A stretch of 49,104 bases of DNA from Acidobacteriota bacterium (lineage in GTDB: Bacteria > Acidobacteriota > Terriglobia > Acidiferrales > UBA7541): assembly GCA_021788095.1 (NCBI GenBank), contig JAJYLB010000031.1, positions 1-49,104 of the forward strand. The letters run 5' to 3'. A program made the position numbers and the translations under genes. Shown here in pieces: positions 15,984-23,276 of this stretch (position 1 is the first letter of the stretch; every line of letters starts with the position of its first letter). The notes beneath the pieces are model-generated. The model was not told the origin of the DNA. It did no database searches and worked only from the letters and a program-made list of their open reading frames with translations.

Positions 15984-17261
15984 ATGCGTTGGCTGAATCA
16001 CGACCGGGTTCGTGCGGTGAGCGCGCTGCGGCGCGTTCGCGCGCCGGCTCGGCTCGCGCCCCTCGCCGAGGACCCGTGCGAAGGCCGCGCCCGGCTCCCG
16101 GAACTGCTGGGCGCGGAGGTTGCGCGAAACCGCTACGGTGAATTCCTGCGCGTGCGGCAATGGTTGGCCGAGCCCGAGCCGCTGGAAGATGCGGAAGTGC
16201 TGCCGCGCTTGCTGCGCACGCCGGCCGAGGCGGAGGAGCCCGGCGATTCGAAGCGCTGGCTGTTTCTCGATACGGAGACGACGGGCCTGGCGGGCGGAAC
16301 GGGGACGTGCGCGTTTCTGGTGGGGCTGGGGTGGTGGGAGCGGGGCGGATTCCGAATCGAGCAGCTTTTCCTGCGCGACTACGACGAGGAGCACGCGGTG
16401 CTGCTGGCGCTGGCGGAGCGGCTGGAAGAGCGGCCGGTGCTCGTGACCTACAACGGGAAGAGCTTCGACTGGCCGCTCCTGGAAACCCGGTTTCGACTCA
16501 CGCGGCAAATCGAGCCGCATCCGCCGCGCGCGCATCTGGACCTGCTGCATCCGGCGCGGCAGCTTTGGCGTGTCGAGTTGGGAACGGCGCGACTCGCGGA
16601 GATCGAGCGGCACGTTCTCGGCCTCGATCGCGGCCCCGACATCCTCTCCGACCTCATTCCGCAAATGTATTTCGATTTCCTTCGCGGCGGGAGTCCCGAG
16701 CCGCTCGTTCCCGTTTTCGAGCATAACCGGGGAGACCTGGTGGGTCTCGCGACACTCGCGCGGCGGCTCGCGCGATTAGGGAACGCTCCCGAGAGCGGCG
16801 GACCGCTCGAGCAGTACGGCCTCTCGCGCCTGTTCGAGCGCGCGGGCGACCGCGCCCAGGCGCGCCGCGTCTACCAGATGGCGCTGGGGGCGGGTTTGCC
16901 GCGCGCGGTGGGCATGGCCGCGCGCCGCCGTCTGGCTCGACTCGCCCGGCGCGACGGCGAATCCGAACTGGCGCAATCCGTGTGGCGGGGAATGGCTGAG
17001 GGAAGCGAGGACGCGGAACAGGGCGAGGACGACGCCGAGCGCAAGCAAACGCTCGAAGCCATCCTCGAGGCTTGCGAGCAGCTCGCCATCCACTACGAGC
17101 ACCGCGAACGAAATGGCCAAGAGGCGATCGAGTGGACCCGCCATGCCATCGCGTTGCTTGTCGATGCCGAGTCCGGGTTCGGCCTCGAGCGCAGGGTCCG
17201 CGACCGGTGGCGCACCAGCCTCGAGCGCCGGCTCCTGCGCCTGGAAAAGCGGTCCGCTTAG
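15984..17261 (+). CDS. mrfB: RNase H-like DEDDh exonuclease with TPR-like C-terminus (MrfB/YprB family)
   Basis: The 425-residue protein contains a metal-dependent exonuclease domain: Asp96 and Glu98 in FLDTETTGL, Asp162 in YNGKSFDWPLLE, and His247/Asp251 in EHNRGDLVGL. This completes a DEDDh active site. The C-terminal third (about 275-425) consists of helical repeats resembling TPR, including YGLSRLFERAGDRAQARRVYQMAL. It follows the MrfA-like helicase by 29 bases with its own AAGGA ribosome site. In Bacillus the pair excises mitomycin C adducts. Here the same role is inferred from both families and their order. The ATG at 15984 starts the conserved N-terminus; the frame is open further upstream inside mrfA. 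Confidence 0.87.
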   Translation: MRWLNHDRVRAVSALRRVRAPARLAPLAEDPCEGRARLPELLGAEVARNRYGEFLRVRQWLAEPEPLEDAEVLPRLLRTPAEAEEPGDSKRWLFLDTETTGLAGGTGTCAFLVGLGWWERGGFRIEQLFLRDYDEEHAVLLALAERLEERPVLVTYNGKSFDWPLLETRFRLTRQIEPHPPRAHLDLLHPARQLWRVELGTARLAEIERHVLGLDRGPDILSDLIPQMYFDFLRGGSPEPLVPVFEHNRGDLVGLATLARRLARLGNAPESGGPLEQYGLSRLFERAGDRAQARRVYQMALGAGLPRAVGMAARRRLARLARRDGESELAQSVWRGMAEGSEDAEQGEDDAERKQTLEAILEACEQLAIHYEHRERNGQEAIEWTRHAIALLVDAESGFGLERRVRDRWRTSLERRLLRLEKRSA

Positions 17262-17262
17262 A

Positions 17263-17280
17263 GGCACGCGGCAGCGTGCC
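17263..17280. terminator. stem-loop right after the mrfB stop
   Basis: GGCACGC (17263-17269), loop GGCA, then GCGTGCC (17274-17280), immediately behind the mrfB stop codon. It lacks a T-tract. It could be a terminator or a palindromic repeat unit. Confidence 0.5.
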
Positions 17281-17518
17281 CCTACGTCCGCTTCGTTTGA
17301 GGCGAACCTTCGCTCCGTGGTGGCTGAAAAGCACCAACTGCGGATGAAAAGCACCAGGGCGCGCAATAGATAAATAATCCGTAAGGTTGGGGGCGATTTT
17401 CTGATTGACAGCAAAAGACTTAAGCAATCCTGGATCGTGATCGTTTGGCACGGCATCTGCAATGTCGAAGGCGGTGGTTTGGGAGTCAGTCGGCACGATG
17501 TTGGCGGGGAGGTGGCCG

Positions 17519-20245
17519 ATGAGAGCAATACAAGTTTTAGCAAGCCTGGGAGCGCTGATTTTGGCAACGGCGGCAATGGCCGGCGTGGCCCGCGCACAGG
17601 ATACGCAAGCTGCGGTGGACACGCAGCAAGATACGCAGGGACAAAACGCGCAAGGCGCTGCCCGTGTGAGTGTGATGCAGGGTAGCGTCTCGATGCAGCG
17701 CGGCGATTCCGGCACCTGGGAAGCCCTCACCGTGAATGCGCCCCTCTTTGCCGGCGACACCATCTCCACGGGGGGCAACTCGCGCGCCGAAGTTCAGCTC
17801 GACTACGCCAACGTCGTGCGTCTCGGGTCGAACTCGACGGTGAAGATCGCGAACCTCGACCGCAACACCATTCAGGTGCAAGTGGCCGGAGGCCTGGTGA
17901 ATTTCGACGTTCTGCAACAGGACCAGGCGCAAGCGGAAATCGATACGCCCAGCGTGGCGGTACATCCGCAGGGCAACGGCCGCTACCGGGTCGAAGTCGA
18001 CCCCAACGACCAGACGCTGGTCACTGTTGAACAGGGCGAAGCCAACGTCTCGACGCCGCAGGGAAGCACCACCGTCGAAGCGGGTCAACTGATCACCGTT
18101 CAAGGCATCGACAATCCGCAGTACAAGGTCTCTCAGGCCCCGGCGGAGGATAGCTGGGACCAGTGGAATCAAGACCGGGATCGGGTGATCGCGGATTCCG
18201 GCGTTTGGCAGCACACCGACCGCTACTACACCGGCGCGCAAGACCTCAACTCCTATGGCCAATGGGTCAATATCCCCGGCTACGGGCAGGTTTGGCAGCC
18301 GTACGACCAAGCCAACAACTGGGCTCCCTATCAGGACGGCACTTGGACCTGGGAACCCTGCTACGGCTGGACCTGGGTTTCCTACGAGCCGTGGGGCTGG
18401 GCGCCCTACCACTATGGGCGCTGGTTCCTCTATGACAGCGATTGGTGCTGGTGGCCGGGCCCGGTCTACGCCTACCCGGATTACTATCCGATCTGGTCTC
18501 CGGCGTACGTGAGCTTCTTCGGCTGGGGCTACGGCGGCGGGTTCGGGTTCGGTTTCGGCTTCGGCAACGTTGGCTGGCTGCCGATCGGGCCGTGCGACCC
18601 GTTCTTCCCGTGGTGGGGAGGCGGCAGGTCGCTCATCGTTTTCAACTTCAACAACTTTGACCGCGGGCGTGAGTTCGGGCGCTACGGCGGTTGGTCTCCA
18701 CTCTATCGCGGCAACGGTTACTCGAACTTCGGCAGCGTGATGGCCAACGCGCGGCTGCGCGGCGGGATTTCGTGGATGCGCGCCAGTCAGTTCGGCAGGG
18801 GGCCGGTGCCGCGCGGGAATCGCGGGATCAATGCCGCGACATTCCAACAAGCAAGAATGTTCAGCGGACGCGTGCCCGTAGTACCGACCCGCCAGAGCCT
18901 GCGCTTCACCAACCGCGATCCAGGCCCCGGCACGATCCGCAACAACCGGGTCATGAATCAGCGGTTCTTCACCAGCGGCCACTCCACGTCGGCCAGGCAG
19001 ACGCCCTTCCGCACCCAGCAGGCGGACATGCAACGGACCCTCGTGAACTTCCGCACGCACGGAGGTGCGAAAGCTACAGCCACCGGCCAGCCGTTTGGCG
19101 TGAACTCTCGTGGCAACTTCGGAGCGACTGGAAGAGCTACGACGCCGTTTGGCACGAATCCGCGAGGGCCGGCACAACCCACCGTTCGCACCGGAGCTTC
19201 TGGCAATGCGACGGGAGGCCGCGGAAATGGCTGGCACGCGTTTGGCAACGCTGGTCCAGGCGCCCGCGGCAACGTCGGCCCGGCATCCCGTGGTAACGTT
19301 GGCCAAGCCCCACGCGGTAATGGCTCCGGAATGCGCTTCGGCGCTCCCGCCCAGCCGCGCGGCAACGCCGGTTCGCGCGCTCCATTCAATGCCGGTCCAA
19401 GCCGCCCGGCGCAGGCTCCCGCACAGCGGCAGGGCGGCTGGCGGCCATTCACGCCGTCCGCTCACCCGGCGCAACCGGCCGGACGCCCCACGGGTGGCGG
19501 CCACGGGCAACAGCACCAAGGTTTTACAGGTTTCACTTCGGGTTCGGAGCAACCGCGCAACACCCCTCCGGCGCGCGGTAGTGGGTCCGCTCCGGCTGCG
19601 CGGCCGGGAGGATGGCGACCCTTTACGTCATCCTCACAGCCACCAGCGCAGGGTGGCGGCTGGCGGCAGTCGGGGCGCCAGCCGCTCAACCTGCGTCAGC
19701 CAATCGTGCAGCGACCCTCCTCACCGCCGGCTCAGAGCGGGGCTCCACGCGGCTCCTCTGGCAACTTCCACAGCTTCAGCAACAACGGAGGCGGTGGCGG
19801 TCCGGCTCCTAACTACCACGCACCGGCGGCGCCTCGCGGCGGCGGCTACCGCAGCTTCAGCGGCGGTGGCAGCGCCCCCAGCTATCACCCACCGGCAGCA
19901 CCTCGTGGCGGCGGCTATGGCGGCTACGGCGGCGGTGGCAGCGCCCCTAGCTATCACCCACCGGCAGCACCTCGCGGCGGTGGCGGTTTCGGCGGCTACG
20001 GCGGCGGCGGGCGCGCTCCCAGTTACCACGCACCGGCAGCACCTCGCGGCGGTGGCGGTTTCGGCGGCTACGGCGGCGGCGGGCGCGCTCCTAGCTACCA
20101 CCCACCGGCAGCACCTCGCGGCGGTGGCGGTTTCGGCGGCTACGGCGGCGGCGGGCGCGCTCCCAGTTACCACGCACCGGCTGCACCCCGCGGAGGCGGC
20201 GGTGGCGGATTCCATGGTGGCGGCGGCCGCGGCCACGGACATTAA
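17519..20245 (+). CDS. secreted FecR-domain protein with aromatic repeats and a Gly-rich tandem-repeat tail
   Basis: From the ATG at 17519 (GGGGAGG seven bases upstream) the protein has 908 residues. A signal peptide is cleaved near ARA-QDT, then a FecR-like domain covers about 50-190 (VSVMQGSVSMQRGDSGTW...LFAGDTISTGGNSRAEVQL...VRLGSNSTVKI). An aromatic region at about 225-360 has repeated W-x(n)-Y/W-G-W units, followed by a basic Asn/Gly/Arg-rich region. Six 23-24-residue repeats of the type APSYHxPAAPRGGG close the chain. It is exported, and the FecR-like fold is probably a periplasmic or surface scaffold, not a sigma regulator, since no TonB receptor or sigma gene adjoins. An ATG at 17462 is an alternative start that would bury the signal peptide. 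Confidence 0.8.
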   Translation: MRAIQVLASLGALILATAAMAGVARAQDTQAAVDTQQDTQGQNAQGAARVSVMQGSVSMQRGDSGTWEALTVNAPLFAGDTISTGGNSRAEVQLDYANVVRLGSNSTVKIANLDRNTIQVQVAGGLVNFDVLQQDQAQAEIDTPSVAVHPQGNGRYRVEVDPNDQTLVTVEQGEANVSTPQGSTTVEAGQLITVQGIDNPQYKVSQAPAEDSWDQWNQDRDRVIADSGVWQHTDRYYTGAQDLNSYGQWVNIPGYGQVWQPYDQANNWAPYQDGTWTWEPCYGWTWVSYEPWGWAPYHYGRWFLYDSDWCWWPGPVYAYPDYYPIWSPAYVSFFGWGYGGGFGFGFGFGNVGWLPIGPCDPFFPWWGGGRSLIVFNFNNFDRGREFGRYGGWSPLYRGNGYSNFGSVMANARLRGGISWMRASQFGRGPVPRGNRGINAATFQQARMFSGRVPVVPTRQSLRFTNRDPGPGTIRNNRVMNQRFFTSGHSTSARQTPFRTQQADMQRTLVNFRTHGGAKATATGQPFGVNSRGNFGATGRATTPFGTNPRGPAQPTVRTGASGNATGGRGNGWHAFGNAGPGARGNVGPASRGNVGQAPRGNGSGMRFGAPAQPRGNAGSRAPFNAGPSRPAQAPAQRQGGWRPFTPSAHPAQPAGRPTGGGHGQQHQGFTGFTSGSEQPRNTPPARGSGSAPAARPGGWRPFTSSSQPPAQGGGWRQSGRQPLNLRQPIVQRPSSPPAQSGAPRGSSGNFHSFSNNGGGGGPAPNYHAPAAPRGGGYRSFSGGGSAPSYHPPAAPRGGGYGGYGGGGSAPSYHPPAAPRGGGGFGGYGGGGRAPSYHAPAAPRGGGGFGGYGGGGRAPSYHPPAAPRGGGGFGGYGGGGRAPSYHAPAAPRGGGGGGFHGGGGRGHGH
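19811..20236 (+). repeat. in-frame tandem repeat, six copies of 69-72 bp
   Basis: Copies begin at about 19811, 19880, 19949, 20021, 20093 and 20165. The spacing is 69, 69, 72, 72 and 72 bases. Each encodes (A/S)P(S/N)YH(A/P)PAAPRGGG plus a Gly/Tyr/Phe spacer. The two shorter periods lack one Gly codon. The three downstream units are nearly identical in DNA, which suggests recent expansion. Confidence 0.9.
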
Positions 20246-20267
20246 CAAGAACCAGTTCCCTCCTCAA

Positions 20268-20307
20268 CTTACGGGAGACCAAGCTCAATCGCTTGGCCTC
20301 CCGTAAG
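20268..20307. terminator. strong stem-loop after the FecR-domain gene
   Basis: CTTACGGGAG-A-CCAAGC (20268-20284) pairs with GCTTGG-C-CTCCCGTAAG (20291-20307) across a six-base loop. That is sixteen pairs with one internal mismatch. It sits 22 bases after the stop, with no T-run. Confidence 0.7.
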
Positions 20308-20367
20308 GTCCTCCGGCTACCGCGCTCACAGGATTCGTGTTATCTTGAATTCAGGCGTTACCGAAGC

Positions 20368-21966
20368 ATGGGCTCAGCGGCCGAACCGATTTACTCCCGC
20401 CCGGAAATTCTTTCGCCACGCCACTTGGCCGAGCAGGCCTTCTCGCGCGCCGCGGGCGCTCCCCTTGTAACCGGCAATCAAGTCCACATCCTCCAAAACG
20501 CCGAAGCGAACTACCCGGCATGGCTTGCGGCCATTCGCCAGGCGCGACGGACCATCCACTTCGAGTGCTACATCATCAAGGACGATCGCACCGGACAGAG
20601 CTTCGCCGAGGCGTTCCTCGAGAAAGCGCGCGAAGGAGTGCGGGTGCGCGTGATCTACGATTGGCTGGGCGCGCGCGGGATGACGTCGAACCGTTTTTGG
20701 AAACGGATCCGGGCGGGCGGGGTCGAGGTGCGCTGTTTCAACCCTCCCCGAATCGACAACCCCCTGGGCTGGCTCGGCCGGGACCACCGCAAGGCCCTGA
20801 CCGTGGACGGCGAAGTGGGATTCGTCGGCGGGCTCTGCGTCGGCGACGAATGGGTAGGCCATCCGGAACGCGGAATCGAGCCGTGGCGAGACACCGCTGT
20901 AGAGATCCGCGGACCCGCCGTCGCGGACCTGGAATGGTGTTTTGCGGAGATGTGGAGATCCGCCGGCGGGGCTCGGGTGCCGGAACAGGAGTTGCCGCCC
21001 GAAGGCCGCAGCCTTCCCCCCGCGGGCCACGTGCCGCTGCGCGTCGTGGCGACGCGCCCGAACACGGGCGGCATTTACCGGCTCGAACAACTGTTCGCCG
21101 CGCTGGCCCGGCAGTCGATCTGGCTGACCGACGCCTATTTTCTGGCGACGGCCTCCTTCCTCGGAGCCTTGCGGGCCGCGGCGCTCGACGGCGTGGATGT
21201 GCGCCTGCTCGTTCCCCGGGTGAGCGACGTGCCGCTCGTCCGGTCGATCTCGCGCGCCGGCTACCGCCCGCTTCTCGAAGCCGGCGTGCGCATTTTCGAA
21301 TGGAACGGCACGATGCTCCACGCGAAGACCGCGGTCGTGGACGGGCGCTGGTCGCGCGTGGGCTCTTCGAATCTGAATCTGGCGAGCTGGATCGGGAATT
21401 GGGAACTTGATGTCGTCGTCGAAGACCACGGCTTCGCCGCCGAGATGGAGCGGATGTACCTCGAGGATCTGACCCATTCCACCGAGATCGTCCTCGGCGA
21501 GACCCAGCGCCTCCGCCCGGCCGAGCACCGGCGGAGGAAGCGGGGAAGACGGCGCCTGGCGCGGGGCAGCGCCAGCCGCGCGGCCTCGGGCGTGATGGCT
21601 CTCACGCACACGATCGGCGCGGCCATCACGCGCCGGCGCACGCTCGGCCCAGCCGAAGCGCGGCTGATGTTCTCGGCCGGCGTCTGCCTGCTCGTGGTCT
21701 CGGTCCTGGCCTGGCTATGGCCGTGGCTCTTGGCGGTCCCTCTGGCGGTTGCGGGCGCGTGGGTGGCGCTGGCTCTGCTGTTCGATGCGTACAAGCTCTG
21801 GCGGCGTAATCGCGAACCCGCCGCGGCTGCCCGGCGGCCCGCAGGTGCGGAATCTTCAGCGGCGGACGCCGAAGATGCGACTGCGGAAAGAACGGGGGCC
21901 GGGCTGCCTGCCGAGGAAAGCCCTGGCGCCACCGAAGGCGAGCCTCGCCTTCGCTCCGGACCATGA
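20368..21966 (+). CDS. phospholipase D-family protein, probable cardiolipin synthase (ClsB-like)
   Basis: The 532-residue protein has two HKD motifs: His140-x-Lys142 in DHRKALTVDGEVGFVGG and His318-x-Lys320 in LHAKTAVVDGRWSRVGSSN. Phospholipid synthases of this superfamily condense phosphatidyl groups using these histidines. The N-terminus is soluble. After about residue 400 come a highly basic stretch and two hydrophobic helices (about 435-475), then a charged tail. The C-terminal membrane segments are not standard for ClsB and may anchor the enzyme. The stop overlaps the next start as ATGA. In Escherichia coli clsB (ybhO) is likewise next to an endonuclease/exonuclease/phosphatase-fold gene (ybhP), which supports the ClsB reading. 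Confidence 0.83.
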   Translation: MGSAAEPIYSRPEILSPRHLAEQAFSRAAGAPLVTGNQVHILQNAEANYPAWLAAIRQARRTIHFECYIIKDDRTGQSFAEAFLEKAREGVRVRVIYDWLGARGMTSNRFWKRIRAGGVEVRCFNPPRIDNPLGWLGRDHRKALTVDGEVGFVGGLCVGDEWVGHPERGIEPWRDTAVEIRGPAVADLEWCFAEMWRSAGGARVPEQELPPEGRSLPPAGHVPLRVVATRPNTGGIYRLEQLFAALARQSIWLTDAYFLATASFLGALRAAALDGVDVRLLVPRVSDVPLVRSISRAGYRPLLEAGVRIFEWNGTMLHAKTAVVDGRWSRVGSSNLNLASWIGNWELDVVVEDHGFAAEMERMYLEDLTHSTEIVLGETQRLRPAEHRRRKRGRRRLARGSASRAASGVMALTHTIGAAITRRRTLGPAEARLMFSAGVCLLVVSVLAWLWPWLLAVPLAVAGAWVALALLFDAYKLWRRNREPAAAARRPAGAESSAADAEDATAERTGAGLPAEESPGATEGEPRLRSGP

Positions 21967-22721
21967 GACGCGACGCCATTCGCATCGCCACCTACAACAT
22001 TCATAAGGCCTGCGGCCTCGATGGCCGCGTCCGGCCCGGGCGAATCGCCGAAGTGCTCGGCGAAATCGACGCCGACGTCGTGGCCCTCCAGGAAGTGGTG
22101 AGCGCGCCCCATGGCCGCCGCGGCGAAGACCAAGCCGGCTTCCTGGCGCGCGAGATGGGCCTCAAGTCCGTGCTCGGCGAAACGCGCCGCCGCAACGGCT
22201 GCCACTACGGCAACCTCGTCCTGAGCCGCTTCCCCATCCGCGCCGTGGCCAACTACGACATCAGCGCCACGGGCCGCGAGCCGCGGGGCTGCCTCCGCGC
22301 AGACCTCGGCTTGGCCGGCGACACCGTTCTCCACATCTTCAACGTCCATCTGGGAACTTCCTATTTCGAGCGCCGCCACCAGGCACGCCGCCTGGTTGGC
22401 CCTTCCATCCTTGGCCATCCCTGGCTGAGCGGGCCGCGGATCGTGCTAGGCGACTTCAACGAATGGACGCGCGGGCTGGCGACGCGGCTTCTGGCTGCAC
22501 GGTTCAAAGCCGCCGACCCCCGCGCCTACCTCGGTCGGCGCCGAACCTATCCGGGCGTGCTACCCCTGCTCCACCTCGACCACATCTATTTCGATCGCCA
22601 CTTCGATTTGAGGAATCTGGAACTCCATCGCACCCCAACCGCCCTCGTCGCTTCCGACCACCTCCCGCTTATCGCGGAATTGCGCCTCGTCCCCGACGCG
22701 GACTGGCGCGCCCGGCACTAA
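21963..22721 (+). CDS. endonuclease/exonuclease/phosphatase-family protein (YbhP-like)
   Basis: This 252-residue protein has the full metal-dependent phosphoesterase signature: Asn in ATYNIHKACG, Glu in ALQEVV, Asp-x-Asn in LGDFNEWTR and the terminal SDHLPLIAEL. It starts on the ATGA overlap with the PLD gene, so the two are translationally coupled. The family includes DNases, phosphoinositide and sphingolipid phosphatases. Next to a phospholipid synthase, a lipid-headgroup phosphatase or phosphodiesterase role is more likely than DNA repair, but this is inference from the neighbour. No signal peptide is seen, so it acts in the cytoplasm. Confidence 0.85.
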   Translation: MRRDAIRIATYNIHKACGLDGRVRPGRIAEVLGEIDADVVALQEVVSAPHGRRGEDQAGFLAREMGLKSVLGETRRRNGCHYGNLVLSRFPIRAVANYDISATGREPRGCLRADLGLAGDTVLHIFNVHLGTSYFERRHQARRLVGPSILGHPWLSGPRIVLGDFNEWTRGLATRLLAARFKAADPRAYLGRRRTYPGVLPLLHLDHIYFDRHFDLRNLELHRTPTALVASDHLPLIAELRLVPDADWRARH

Positions 22722-22869
22722 GCGGATCCTCCGCGCCGCACGGTCACAAATCTTCTTAGCCAACATTTTCCCGGGATGCTCGGGGGCCCGCATAAAGCGA
22801 GGGTCTTCTCGTATGGGGCCGCCGCAGGCGTTTGTTGTGGTGGGGCCCACTTGGTGCTATTCACTCCCG

Positions 22870-22898
22870 TTGAAATTGTTCGGAACTTTTGCTAGACT
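22870..22898 (+). promoter_or_regulatory. promoter of the PadR-permease operon
   Basis: TTGAAA (22870-22875) and TAGACT (22893-22898) are 17 bases apart, with the start codon 28 bases downstream. This fits a sigma-70 promoter with a short leader. Confidence 0.6.
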
Positions 22899-22917
22899 CC
22901 TATCGCATGCCGATAAG

Positions 22918-22927
22918 ATGACGTCAT
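22918..22927. promoter_or_regulatory. palindrome over the PadR start codon, possible operator
   Basis: ATGACGTCAT is a perfect ten-base palindrome whose last bases are the start codon of the PadR gene. PadR proteins commonly autorepress from dyads near their own promoter. Typical PadR sites (ATGT-n8-ACAT) differ, so this is tentative. Confidence 0.35.
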
Positions 22928-23258
22928 GGGCGAAAAACGTACTGACCTTCTGCGTGGGACTCTCGACCTGCTGGTGCTGAAAGCGCTGTCGCCCGAGCCC
23001 TTGCACGGGGTTGGAATCTCTCGACGCATCACGCAAATCACCAAGGGAGCTTTTCAGGTAAGTTTCGGATCGCTTTTCCCCTCCCTACACCGCATGGAGG
23101 AGAAGGGATGGGTGGAGGCTGAGTGGCGCGCGTCCGAGAATAACCGTCGCGCCAAATATTACCGTCTGACTTCCGCCGGGCGCGCCCAGCTTAAGGCGGA
23201 AGAGCAGCAATGGAACCGGATGGTGAAGATCATGGCGGCGGCCGTCGAGTCCACGTGA
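22926..23258 (+). CDS. PadR-family transcriptional regulator
   Basis: The 110-residue winged-helix protein opens with the PadR hallmark LLRGTLDLLVLKALSPEPLHGVGISRRI. It contains FQVSFGSLFPSLHRMEEKGWVEAEW (recognition helix and wing) and ends in a dimerisation helix. In this phylum such regulators are repeatedly found just upstream of large orphan permease genes. The permease starts 19 bases after this stop, so the pair is one operon. The ligand is unknown. A ten-base palindrome spans the start codon. Confidence 0.92.
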   Translation: MGEKRTDLLRGTLDLLVLKALSPEPLHGVGISRRITQITKGAFQVSFGSLFPSLHRMEEKGWVEAEWRASENNRRAKYYRLTSAGRAQLKAEEQQWNRMVKIMAAAVEST

Positions 23259-23276
23259 GCCGAGATAGGAGGCGCC

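Noticed and set aside
17405..17430. TTGACA at 17405 as a promoter of the FecR-domain gene
   Set aside because: No -10-like hexamer at 16-18 bases.
17519..19000. FecR as a sigma-factor regulator of iron uptake
   Set aside because: No adjacent FecI sigma factor or TonB receptor. The FecR-like domain here belongs to an exported scaffold-like protein.
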